Below, one piece after another: positions 1 to 6,181 of a DNA stretch of 6,181 nt (position 1 is its first letter; each line of letters begins with the position of its first letter). The translations under genes and the position numbers were made by a program. The notes below the pieces were generated by a model that did not search any database, had not been told where the DNA came from, and was given only the letters and a program-made list of their open reading frames with translations. This DNA is from JANXSD01 sp043758125 (GTDB taxonomy: Bacteria; Bacteroidota; Bacteroidia; AKYH767-A; OLB10). Location of the stretch: NCBI GenBank assembly GCA_043758125.1, contig JAYVOC010000225.1:1-6181 (forward strand). The letters run 5' to 3'.

Positions 1-1
1 A

Positions 2-2133
2 GGTGCAGGTTCAACAGCAGGAGGAGTTAATGATTTAACATCTTCCAATATGAATATATGTAGCAATGCATCTTATTTATATGGCGAAGATAAAGTTTGG
101 ATCTTTACTCCTATAACAGGCGGTAATGTAACAATTACATTATTAACTTCAAGTACAAAAGGAGGTATGTATTTGTTTAAAGGTTGCCCGTTAAATGGAA
201 ATATTAGTACATGTGTTGCATCAAGTTTAGGCGGAGCAAATCCTAGTATGACAATTTGCGTGGAACAAGCTGCAACATATTATTTAGTTATAGATTCAAG
301 GTCTAACACATTTAATTTTACATATTCTAATTTAACAATTACTGCACCGTCTGCTGTATCTACTTGCTCTATTGGAACGGAAATAACAATTCCAAGTCTT
401 CCTTATAATTCAATAGGTAGAACAACTTGTGGAAAAGGAAATGAAATTACAAGCGCAAATACAATGACATGCGGAAATAATTCCTATTTATTTAGCGAAG
501 ATGAGGTGTTTACTTTTACACCAATATCATCTGGAAATATAACCGTTGGAATTACTTCATCATCATCCTATTCAGGAATATTTTTATTTGAAGGTTGTCC
601 ATTAACAAGCTATTGCGCAGCTACAGGAAATAAATGTATTGGAAGTTCAACTTCTGCTAGTGGAACAAAATCATTGTGTGGATATGTAATTGCAGGAAGA
701 ACGTATTATGTTGTTGTTGATAATTATAATAGTTGTTTTCCGTATTCTATAAACATCTCTTCACCAGCATCCAATTTAACTGGAGCCACTTGTGCAAATC
801 CAGTAATAGTTTCTTCATTGCCATTTATTGCAACAAAAGAAAGTACAACATGTATGGGAGATGATTACAACAATTTTACCACTGGCTCATGTGGTTCATT
901 GTATGAATCAGGAGAAGATAAAGTTTATCGTTATGATTCTCCAGGTTCCGAATGTGTTGGTATTACGTTGTCTGCATCAAGCACAAATAGTATAGGTTTT
1001 CAAGTGTATAATGGAATACCAGGAAATGCAGGTGTTTCATGCATCGGTTCTGGTGGAGGTGCATACGCTGGCACATTAACAGGCAGCGTTACTTTATCCG
1101 CAGCAGGAACTTATTATTTTATGGTAGATACTTGGGCTGATCCAACAAATGCAAATTATAATATTACATTATCATCTTATGGAAATGCTGTTGCAAATGA
1201 TTTGCCATGTAATGCAATTATGATTCCTGTTGGTAATTCCGTTACTGGTGATAACAGTTGTTCTGGTGGTAGTGGCGAGCCTCCCGTTCCTGCATGTTGG
1301 ATAACACCTAACAGTGCAAATACAGTTTGGTATAGTTTCGTTGCACCATCATCAGGAAAAGCAATCATCCGAACTTCAACAGGTTCATTACGCAACACAC
1401 AAATTGCACTTTATGCTGGAACATGTGGCACAAGTTTATCTTATGTTTCATGTAATGATAACGCGTTATCTTGTGGTGGAACTTCAACAACAATGTCGCA
1501 AATATCGGCTACAACATTAGTGGCAGGAAATATCTATTACGTGGCCGTTGATGGTTATAATTCGTTTACAGGATCATTTGGAATTTCAATTTTAGATGGT
1601 GCAAATCCATTGCCTGCTGTTCCAGGTCAAGACTGCTCATTGGCATTGTCGGTTTGTAAATCTGTAACAACAGTTGGTGATCCCGGCTTCCAAACATTTG
1701 GAAATATTTGTGATTTTAATGGCGGAGGTACCAATTGTATTTCAACAGGTGAACGTGGCACTGTATGGTACGAAATTCAAATTGCATCAAATGGCAATAT
1801 GGAATTTACTATCACACCAAATGATTGGGAAGGATCACCAAGTTTAGTAAGTACTGATTATGATTTTGTAATGTGGAAAACAACCGGAACAGGCGCAACA
1901 AGTTGTGGAGGAATTTCTGCTGGAGCAACTCCCATTCGATGTAATTATAGTTTTCTCGGAGTTACTGGATTGTATGGTGCTAGCAATGGATTAGACAACC
2001 CAGCGTATCCTGGATTTGGAGCTGCTAATCAAGCACAATTACCCGTACTAGCGGGAGAAGTTTACGTAATTGCAATTTCAAATTACTCAAATTCTGTTTC
2101 TGGATTTAGATTAGAATTTAGTAATAGTTCGCC
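2..2133 (+). repeat. Five degenerate tandem beta-sandwich modules (protein-level repeat)
   Basis: Five modules of about 134-146 residues repeat in tandem; approximate starts are <2, 362, 785, 1193 and 1622. Each has an early Cys, a GEDxVW-like strand (83 GEDKVW, 494 SEDEVF, 911 GEDKVY, 1313 SANTVW, 1751 ERGTVW) and a late YYxVVD-like strand (275, 701, 1109, 1532, about 2060). Distances between successive GED positions are 411, 417, 402 and 438 bases. The first two modules also share a GCPL motif exactly 102 bases after GED (185 and 596). The pattern resembles the pre-peptidase C-terminal/CUB-like beta-sandwich modules common in Bacteroidota secreted proteins. The fifth module is a different subtype, with a DYDF motif and a longer insert before its last strand, as seen in gliding and T9SS cargo proteins. 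DNA identity between copies is low, so the duplications are old. The fold assignment is inference from motif pattern. Confidence 0.75.
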
Positions 2134-3955
2134 AATAAATTATACTCCAACACCATCAACAGTTGTATGGACAGGTGGAGTTGATAACGATTGGTTTAAT
2201 ACTGAAAATTGGGGAGGTTGCGCATTGCCTAGTTGTGCAACAAATGCAATTATACTTTCTGCATCTGCAAATCAACCAATAATAAATGCTTCAGGCAGCG
2301 CCGCAAAGTCATTAACGGTAAATGCTGGAGCAAGTTTAACAATCAATCCCGGAACTACTTTAACATTATGTCAGAATTTATCTAATTCAGGATTATTAAA
2401 TGCAATTGATAATGCAACAATTTTACTCAATGGAAATTTAAATCAAATACTATCTGGAAGCTTAACGGGTAAGAATGCATTCGCGAATTTTACCATCACA
2501 AAAACTGGAGGAATTGCATCATTGTCCAGCGACATTGATGTAAATGCTAATTTAATAATTTCTGATGCATCAAGTACGTTCGATGGTAACGGAAAGAAGA
2601 TAAATTTAAAAGGAAATTTTGCAAATAATGGCGGAAGTTTTATTGCTGGTAATAATGGTAATCTAACATTTAGTGGTAATTCAACTCAAACATATTTTAA
2701 TGTTGGTACAATAAATTCTGTAACGATGCTTCATGCTGGATCAGGAATTTTATTGCTATCAAATATGAATGTTGGAACGAATGGCATTATGAATTTTAGT
2801 AGTGGAAAAATTATAACTACAAATAACTTTGAAGTAAATGAAACTAATAGTTCTTCTTCAGCTATCAATGCAGGAAATGCAACAAGTTATGTTGAAGGTA
2901 CTCTAAGAAGATCACTACCATCGGTTCAATCACCACGTATTTTTGAATTTCCTGTAGGTAATGCTGCAAAAGGTTTTCAACGTGCTACTTTAAATTTTTA
3001 TGCAGGAGTAACGCCTACTATTTCAAGTTTGGCAATGACATTTAATAATTATTCTGGCACACTACCAAATTCTTTAGGACAAGATCCTTCTTGTACTCCC
3101 AAATTTAATTCAATTTCGTTAGACAATGGATATTGGAATTTAACTCCACAAGGAAATGGTCAAGCTGATATGAATATGACATTGTATAATACAAACTATA
3201 CTAATCCATCAAATGTTTTTTCAATTATGGAAAGTGTGAATAGTGGATCATGGTTCGTCCCAAATGTAGTTAGTGGAAGTTGTATTTCGTCCGCTATTAC
3301 TTCCGTTACCCGAAATGGTATTGGAATCACACACGCAAACGATGTTCCTATTACTTTTGGAATAGCACAAGGGAATTCAGCATTGCCTATTACATTACTA
3401 TCATTTATTGCGGAAGCAGGTAGCAACAGTATCATGACAACATGGATGACCGCCACAGAAAAAAATAATAAAGGCTTCGAAATTCAACGTGCAACAAAAC
3501 CAGATCAGTTTGTAGTTGTTGGTTGGACTAATGCTGCTGGAAATGGAAATTCAACCTTACTGAACACATACAATTTCGAAGATAAGAATGTAAATGCAAA
3601 TGTGCTTTATTATTATCGCTTACGTCAAGTTGATTTAGATGGCAAAGAGTCGTATTCGAAAACTGTTGCCGCAATTATTCATGAAAAAGGTGTTGTAATT
3701 TTAAATGCATATCCCAATCCTTATAGTGTAGCTACTACAATTAAATATATAATTAGCCGACCAACAATTGTTACTATTGAAATTTCTGATATGAGTGGTA
3801 AATTGGTGAAAAAATACCAACAAGGACTACAAAATGAAGGAAGTTATGCTGTGCCATTTTCAGGAAAAGAGTTCGGGTTAAATGCAGGTTTGTATAATGT
3901 AGTAATATGGTGCGACGACGAACGACATCAATTACGTTTAACAGAAACGGAATAA
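2..3955 (+). CDS. Giant modular T9SS-secreted surface protein, 5'-partial
   Basis: Probable extracellular or cell-surface protein exported by the type IX secretion system; molecular function unknown. The frame has no stop between base 2 and the TAA at 3953-3955, giving 1317 visible residues. The Met codon at 50 lies inside a repeat module (the residues before it align with the same part of the next module), so it is not the start; the true start and signal peptide lie left of the window. Order of parts: five tandem beta-sandwich modules (2 to about 2133), a Trp-rich segment (2162-2212), a beta-helix-like stretch rich in Asn, Gly, Ser and Thr (about 2230-2880), a second beta-rich region (about 2888-3378), a fibronectin-like module (3383-3676) and a T9SS sorting domain (3692-3952). 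Cysteines are frequent in the modules, suggesting disulphides. I see no protease, glycosidase or other catalytic motif, so adhesin or structural cargo is the best guess. Two TAA stops follow in tandem (3953-3958). Confidence 0.93.
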   Translation, partial: GAGSTAGGVNDLTSSNMNICSNASYLYGEDKVWIFTPITGGNVTITLLTSSTKGGMYLFKGCPLNGNISTCVASSLGGANPSMTICVEQAATYYLVIDSRSNTFNFTYSNLTITAPSAVSTCSIGTEITIPSLPYNSIGRTTCGKGNEITSANTMTCGNNSYLFSEDEVFTFTPISSGNITVGITSSSSYSGIFLFEGCPLTSYCAATGNKCIGSSTSASGTKSLCGYVIAGRTYYVVVDNYNSCFPYSINISSPASNLTGATCANPVIVSSLPFIATKESTTCMGDDYNNFTTGSCGSLYESGEDKVYRYDSPGSECVGITLSASSTNSIGFQVYNGIPGNAGVSCIGSGGGAYAGTLTGSVTLSAAGTYYFMVDTWADPTNANYNITLSSYGNAVANDLPCNAIMIPVGNSVTGDNSCSGGSGEPPVPACWITPNSANTVWYSFVAPSSGKAIIRTSTGSLRNTQIALYAGTCGTSLSYVSCNDNALSCGGTSTTMSQISATTLVAGNIYYVAVDGYNSFTGSFGISILDGANPLPAVPGQDCSLALSVCKSVTTVGDPGFQTFGNICDFNGGGTNCISTGERGTVWYEIQIASNGNMEFTITPNDWEGSPSLVSTDYDFVMWKTTGTGATSCGGISAGATPIRCNYSFLGVTGLYGASNGLDNPAYPGFGAANQAQLPVLAGEVYVIAISNYSNSVSGFRLEFSNSSPINYTPTPSTVVWTGGVDNDWFNTENWGGCALPSCATNAIILSASANQPIINASGSAAKSLTVNAGASLTINPGTTLTLCQNLSNSGLLNAIDNATILLNGNLNQILSGSLTGKNAFANFTITKTGGIASLSSDIDVNANLIISDASSTFDGNGKKINLKGNFANNGGSFIAGNNGNLTFSGNSTQTYFNVGTINSVTMLHAGSGILLLSNMNVGTNGIMNFSSGKIITTNNFEVNETNSSSSAINAGNATSYVEGTLRRSLPSVQSPRIFEFPVGNAAKGFQRATLNFYAGVTPTISSLAMTFNNYSGTLPNSLGQDPSCTPKFNSISLDNGYWNLTPQGNGQADMNMTLYNTNYTNPSNVFSIMESVNSGSWFVPNVVSGSCISSAITSVTRNGIGITHANDVPITFGIAQGNSALPITLLSFIAEAGSNSIMTTWMTATEKNNKGFEIQRATKPDQFVVVGWTNAAGNGNSTLLNTYNFEDKNVNANVLYYYRLRQVDLDGKESYSKTVAAIIHEKGVVILNAYPNPYSVATTIKYIISRPTIVTIEISDMSGKLVKKYQQGLQNEGSYAVPFSGKEFGLNAGLYNVVIWCDDERHQLRLTETE
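2162..2880 (+). other. Trp-rich segment followed by beta-helix-like region (domain of giant protein)
   Basis: Part of the giant protein. It opens with a VVWTGGVDNDWFNTENW segment (2162-2212), a signature often seen in Bacteroidota secreted proteins just before parallel beta-helix, autotransporter-like passengers. What follows is short strands rich in Asn, Gly, Ser, Thr, Ile and Leu, with phrases such as SLTVNAGASLTINPGTTLTL and NLTFSGNSTQTYFN, typical of right-handed beta-helix rungs. Such regions usually act as an elongated stalk or binding surface. No catalytic Asp or His cluster typical of polysaccharide lyases or pectinases is recognisable. The boundaries are approximate. Confidence 0.6.
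2888..3378 (+). other. Beta-rich YVEGTLRR / FPVG region (domain of giant protein)
   Basis: Part of the giant protein. It begins YVEGTLRRSL and continues with EFPVGNAAKGFQRATL, a pattern I know from many Bacteroidota T9SS cargo proteins, where a YVxGxLRR strand precedes an FPVG turn and a beta-sandwich. A second half with GYWNLTP and a later SWF strand matches the same arrangement. No function is established that I know of; it probably serves as a spacer or structural domain between the beta-helix and the C-terminal modules. The limits are approximate. Confidence 0.55.
3383..3676 (+). other. Fibronectin-III-like module preceding the sorting domain
   Basis: Part of the giant protein. The segment starts LPITLLSF, continues with TTWMTATEKNNKGFEIQRA, and ends near YYYRLRQVDLDGKESYS. 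This is the recurrent Bacteroidota module with consensus LPVELLxF, WxTASExNNxxFEVQRS and YYRLKQVDxDGxxxYS. It almost always sits directly before a T9SS type A sorting domain, and does so here. It is a beta-sandwich, probably a spacer or folding unit rather than a catalytic domain. Confidence 0.85.
3692..3952 (+). other. T9SS type A C-terminal sorting domain
   Basis: The last 87 residues of the giant protein fit the type IX secretion sorting signal. They contain a YPNP motif (3710-3721), a TTIKYII strand, an IEISDMSGKLV strand, and an AGLYNVVIW strand (GLY at 3887-3895), and they end in HQLRLTE close to the stop. In the known system this domain directs a protein already exported by Sec across the outer membrane, after which it is removed and the cargo is released or attached to the surface. 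Two oddities are a Cys in the penultimate strand region and an acidic C-terminus (TETE) where many family members end in basic residues. Confidence 0.92.
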
Positions 3956-4016
3956 TAAAAAGTACAAGTTTACTAGACTAATTTATATAAGTATTGGTAT
4001 TACGTAGAATTGTGTA
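3956..4016. other. Convergent intergenic spacer, no clear terminator
   Basis: These 61 bases separate two convergent genes. They are AT-rich and contain no GC-rich stem followed by a T run in either direction. The only longer inverted match is AAAAGTA (3958-3964) against TACTTTT (4022-4028): seven pairs, six of them A-T, separated by 57 bases and reaching into the peptidase coding end. I do not regard this as a functional hairpin. Confidence 0.5.
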
Positions 4017-5270
4017 TTATCTACTTTTAATAAAGTCATGCAACAATGAAAACACTTCTTTGTATTTCGTTAGAGGCAATGTATTTGCTTTGTCATAGAT
4101 ATCATGATACGCAGTGATGCCACCCATGGTATAACAAAAAAAAGAAGGAACTCCTTTTTCAGAAAAATAATAATGATCACTATTATGTGCAGCGCCTCTT
4201 TTACTTATTATTTTTAGATACTGATGTTCGCTATTTATTTTTTCAAATGAACTAAATGCCTCGGTATAAATAGCGCCATTAACAACCATTAAGCCATCCT
4301 CGCCAGTTCCTAATAAATCGAGATTAATTAAAAAATTAATTTTTTGAAGGTCTACTGTGGGATGATCAGTATAATACTTTGACCCTATCAATCCTGCTTC
4401 TTCACCAGCAAATGCAATAAATACTAACGTGTATTTTAGTTGATTTTCAGATTGTCTAAAATATTTTGCTAAATTCAATAACATGGTAACTCCTGAAGCA
4501 TTATCATTTGCTCCTGGAAAATAAGTGTGCTTTCCCATTTTCCCAAGATGATCATAATGTGCTGTAATGAAAATAAAAGAATCAGGTAAACTGGATCCAG
4601 GAATAATTGCTATAACATTTTGTGTATGATGATTGGGGATAAACTCATTCACAATATTCAATTTAATTTGCATAGGATTAGATGGAATAGCATTTCTTAA
4701 AATATGAAATGTAAAAAAGGAATCTACTATCGTACTAACACTCCAAGTAAGTTTTTTTTCGCTAATAAAAATTAATCCAACAGCATTTAAAGGATTGTTT
4801 TTCCAAAGTCGAATTGAATCAGTTGTAAATATTTTTCCATTTCCTGAAGTATCAATTAATAAAATAACGTTCCGAAAATTTTCTGATGTATAATATGTTG
4901 GAGAATGATTAATAATTTTTACAGGAAAAGTCCCTTTAATTCCTGATGAAGAGGGATCGATAATATAGTCCATTCCAGGAAAAAGTAAATGATCATTAAT
5001 CGAAACACTCATTTTAGAAGGAAAAGTATTTACAGGGAATGAAAAATTTTGATAAAAATTATTTGATCCAGCGTTTAACCCAATTTTTATAAATTCATTT
5101 TTTAAAAAAAAAGCAGCTTTTTGATCTCCACCATTAACATATCCTCTCCCAGCAAATGATTTATCAGTAAGATGATTTAATATACTGCGCGTGTAGATGC
5201 TGTCTTGAGCTTGCAACATTATTGAAGCAAAAATCGCAAAACATATAATGAAAGAAATTATACTTTTCAT
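4017..5270 (-). CDS. Secreted M28-family zinc metallopeptidase
   Basis: Probable zinc-dependent aminopeptidase or related exopeptidase of family M28, acting in the periplasm or outside the cell; substrate unknown. It has 417 residues. A signal peptide covers about residues 1-21 (basic start, hydrophobic core, probable cut LQA|QD). Residues 25-80 (LNHLTDKSFAGRG, then KAAFFLKNEF) are the usual M28 N-terminal helix region. Residues about 100-200 form an insert that could be a PA-like domain, with a VGLIFIS strand. The catalytic domain has AHYDH (zinc ligand His238, Asp240 beside it), GANDNASG (bridging Asp256), GEE (catalytic Glu290, ligand Glu291), NLDLLG (Asp318), HNSDHYYF (362-369) and YHDIYD (His389). 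All five metal ligands and the general base are therefore present, and the enzyme is predicted active. No T9SS sorting domain and no lipobox are present. The ATG start overlaps the stop of the upstream gene by one base, so coupled translation is likely. Family assignment is firm; specificity is not. Confidence 0.95.
   Translation of the reverse strand: MKSIISFIICFAIFASIMLQAQDSIYTRSILNHLTDKSFAGRGYVNGGDQKAAFFLKNEFIKIGLNAGSNNFYQNFSFPVNTFPSKMSVSINDHLLFPGMDYIIDPSSSGIKGTFPVKIINHSPTYYTSENFRNVILLIDTSGNGKIFTTDSIRLWKNNPLNAVGLIFISEKKLTWSVSTIVDSFFTFHILRNAIPSNPMQIKLNIVNEFIPNHHTQNVIAIIPGSSLPDSFIFITAHYDHLGKMGKHTYFPGANDNASGVTMLLNLAKYFRQSENQLKYTLVFIAFAGEEAGLIGSKYYTDHPTVDLQKINFLINLDLLGTGEDGLMVVNGAIYTEAFSSFEKINSEHQYLKIISKRGAAHNSDHYYFSEKGVPSFFCYTMGGITAYHDIYDKANTLPLTKYKEVFSLLHDFIKSR
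5208..5270 (-). other. Sec signal peptide of the M28 peptidase
   Basis: The first 21 residues have a Lys at position 2, a hydrophobic core (about residues 4-18) and a small-residue site LQA before QDS. This predicts cleavage by signal peptidase I after Ala21. The Cys at position 10 sits in the middle of the core, not at a lipobox, so the protein is unlikely to be a lipoprotein. The mature N-terminus would begin QDSI. Confidence 0.8.
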
Positions 5271-5272
5271 TA
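5268..5272 (-). promoter_or_regulatory. TAATG stop-start overlap (translational coupling)
   Basis: On the minus strand the TAA stop of the upstream hypothetical gene (5272-5270) shares one A with the ATG of the peptidase (5270-5268). Such overlaps usually mean that ribosomes finishing the first frame reinitiate on the second, and that the two genes share one transcript. A weak purine stretch, GAAGG (5286-5282), lies 11 bases before the ATG, farther than an ideal Shine-Dalgarno; this fits the limited use of such sites in Bacteroidota. Confidence 0.8.
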
Positions 5273-6181
5273 AGTACTAAACCTTCGTTTTATAAGATCA
5301 TTTAGTTCAATAAAAATTGGTGAATTCGTATTCCAATTCATTTTACTAGCTAACTCATTATGTAATTCATGATAAGCTTCATCGTAATTCGTAAATCCAT
5401 TTATCTTATCAATACTATCACTAAATTGTTGCTGATTACCAGAAAATAATTCATTAATAAAAGAAAAACGCTCATTTATTCCTATTGATTTCTTCAAGTT
5501 AATGAGAGGTTTTTTTTGTAATTTGTCTGCTACAGTTTCGTCATTTCGTGATTTAGAAATCTGTGCGTACAATGTTTCTTGTTCTTTAAATTTTCCTCCT
5601 ATTGTACTCGAAGGTTGATCAAATAAAGTTGCGGATTGATGAATGGTTGTAGTTTCTTTTTTCTCAATCATTACATTCTTCTCTTTCTCCATTACTACAT
5701 TTTTTTCTACTTCTGTTATACGCTCATTAATCGATTCAGTAAATTCGGCTTTAATAACAAATTCATTATTTGAATGAAGAGTTGGTTGCTCTATTCCAGT
5801 ATGCTTTTGAGAAATTCTTCCTTCCGTAAATATTGGGTTAACATTTTGTTCAATAGGTTCGACAATAGTATTTTCAATTATTGTAGCTTCATCTTCAAGT
5901 AACAAATTTGCAAATGCAATACTTTTATCTGATGGTATATTGATTTCTGATTCTGGATATTCAGAAGGATTAGATTGCTGAATTGTTGGTGAATGATTCA
6001 CTACTCTTTTTAGTGGTTCTTCACGAAACGAAGAATCTTGCACCTTGCTTAAATGATCTAATTGTTGATATAAATTTTGTAAAGAGTTTTTCATCAAATC
6101 AATTTCAATAAGTGGAATAATTTGTAGATGCTCTCTAGCATTTAAATATTGTTCAGTAAATGTTTCTAGTAGTCTGTCAAT
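5270..6181 (-). CDS. Conserved Bacteroidota hypothetical protein, probably 5'-partial
   Basis: Function unknown. The frame stays open from the stop at 5270-5272 to the right edge (304 codons, 303 residues visible). An ATG exists at 6094-6092, directly preceded in frame by TTG. The 29 codons before that ATG read as a plausible amphipathic helix (RLLETFTEQY, then HLQIIPLIEIDL) continuous with the following NSLQNLYQQLDHL, and the other two minus frames are closed there. I therefore think the true start is outside the window; a start at 6094 is the alternative. Numbering from the TTG at 6097, residues 1-20 are helical, about 21-195 are a polar, Glu/Ser/Thr/Asn-rich and probably disordered linker, and 199-275 are a conserved domain containing LKKSIGINERFSFINELF, FTNYDEA, MNW and a final LIKRRF. 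This C-terminal pattern resembles one I know from uncharacterised Bacteroidota proteins (IGINDKFLFINELFNGD-like). There is no signal peptide or membrane segment in the visible part, so it is probably cytoplasmic. It is coupled to the downstream M28 peptidase gene. Confidence 0.8.
   Translation of the reverse strand: MDRLLETFTEQYLNAREHLQIIPLIEIDLMKNSLQNLYQQLDHLSKVQDSSFREEPLKRVVNHSPTIQQSNPSEYPESEINIPSDKSIAFANLLLEDEATIIENTIVEPIEQNVNPIFTEGRISQKHTGIEQPTLHSNNEFVIKAEFTESINERITEVEKNVVMEKEKNVMIEKKETTTIHQSATLFDQPSSTIGGKFKEQETLYAQISKSRNDETVADKLQKKPLINLKKSIGINERFSFINELFSGNQQQFSDSIDKINGFTNYDEAYHELHNELASKMNWNTNSPIFIELNDLIKRRFST
5660..5707 (-). repeat. 24-base imperfect tandem duplication in the linker
   Basis: Two adjacent 24-base units (5660-5683 and 5684-5707) match at 19 of 24 positions by eye. 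They encode EKNVVMEK and EKNVMIEK in the hypothetical protein's linker. The unit is in frame, so copy-number change would add or remove eight residues without breaking the gene. The encoded stretch is charged and could extend a short helix or coiled coil. Confidence 0.75.

Noticed and set aside
50..52. ATG at 50 as start of the giant protein
   Set aside because: There is no signal peptide after it, the frame is open to base 2, and the residues before it align with the equivalent region of the next repeat module.
1177..1398. 73-codon minus-strand open frame inside the giant protein
   Set aside because: It lies wholly within well-supported module coding sequence on the other strand, and its product resembles no family I recognise.
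1314..1520. 68-codon plus-strand open frame inside the giant protein
   Set aside because: It is out of frame with the clear modular protein; its Gln/His-rich composition is that of a shifted frame.
2..2133. Regular spacing suggestive of a DNA repeat or CRISPR-like array
   Set aside because: The periodicity is at protein level with low DNA identity and an open reading frame throughout; there are no short identical repeats with unique spacers.
3196..3456. 86-codon minus-strand open frame with a hydrophobic start
   Set aside because: It is antisense to the conserved beta-rich and fibronectin-like part of the giant protein and has no independent support.
3958..4028. AAAAGTA/TACTTTT inverted match as a bidirectional terminator
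   Set aside because: Seven mostly A-T pairs across a 57-base loop are too weak, and one arm lies in the peptidase coding end.
5208..5270. Lipoprotein signal for the M28 peptidase
   Set aside because: The only Cys (residue 10) sits mid-core without a lipobox; the cut site LQA|QD is a signal peptidase I type.
6095..6097. TTG at 6097 as start of the hypothetical protein
   Set aside because: It is a rare start next to an in-frame ATG, and the coding pattern continues upstream, so it reads best as an internal Leu codon.

Overview
The window is AT-rich and fully consistent with a Bacteroidota genome. The evidence is a very large secreted protein with a C-terminal type IX secretion (T9SS) sorting domain, the fibronectin-like module that usually precedes that domain in this phylum, little Shine-Dalgarno signal, and a conserved hypothetical protein whose C-terminal domain resembles a family I know only from Bacteroidota. 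I cannot name a genus; an environmental Chitinophagales- or Flavobacteriales-like organism is a guess.

Layout. Positions 2-3955 (+) hold the 3' part of a giant modular surface or secreted protein. The frame is open to the left edge, so the true start lies outside. It has five degenerate beta-sandwich modules in tandem, a Trp-rich segment, a beta-helix-like stretch, a second beta-rich region, a fibronectin-like module and a T9SS sorting domain. No catalytic domain is visible. A 61-base spacer without a convincing terminator separates it from two convergent minus-strand genes. Positions 4017-5270 (-) encode a secreted M28-family zinc metallopeptidase with every metal ligand and the catalytic Glu present. 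Positions 5270-6181 (-) encode a conserved Bacteroidota hypothetical protein: N-terminal helix, long low-complexity linker, conserved C-terminal helical domain. This frame is also open to the window edge, so the gene is probably 5'-truncated and the first in-window ATG is probably not its start.

How the genes relate. The two minus-strand genes overlap by one base (TAATG) and are probably co-transcribed and translationally coupled, the hypothetical protein first and the peptidase second. The giant protein is convergent with them and need not be functionally linked. A periplasmic or secreted peptidase and a T9SS cargo both fit the extracellular protein-processing lifestyle common in this phylum, but that is inference.

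I see no RNA gene, mobile element, CRISPR array or clear promoter. The least explained items are the uncharacterised protein coupled to the peptidase, and the five-module array with near-constant spacing in the giant protein.
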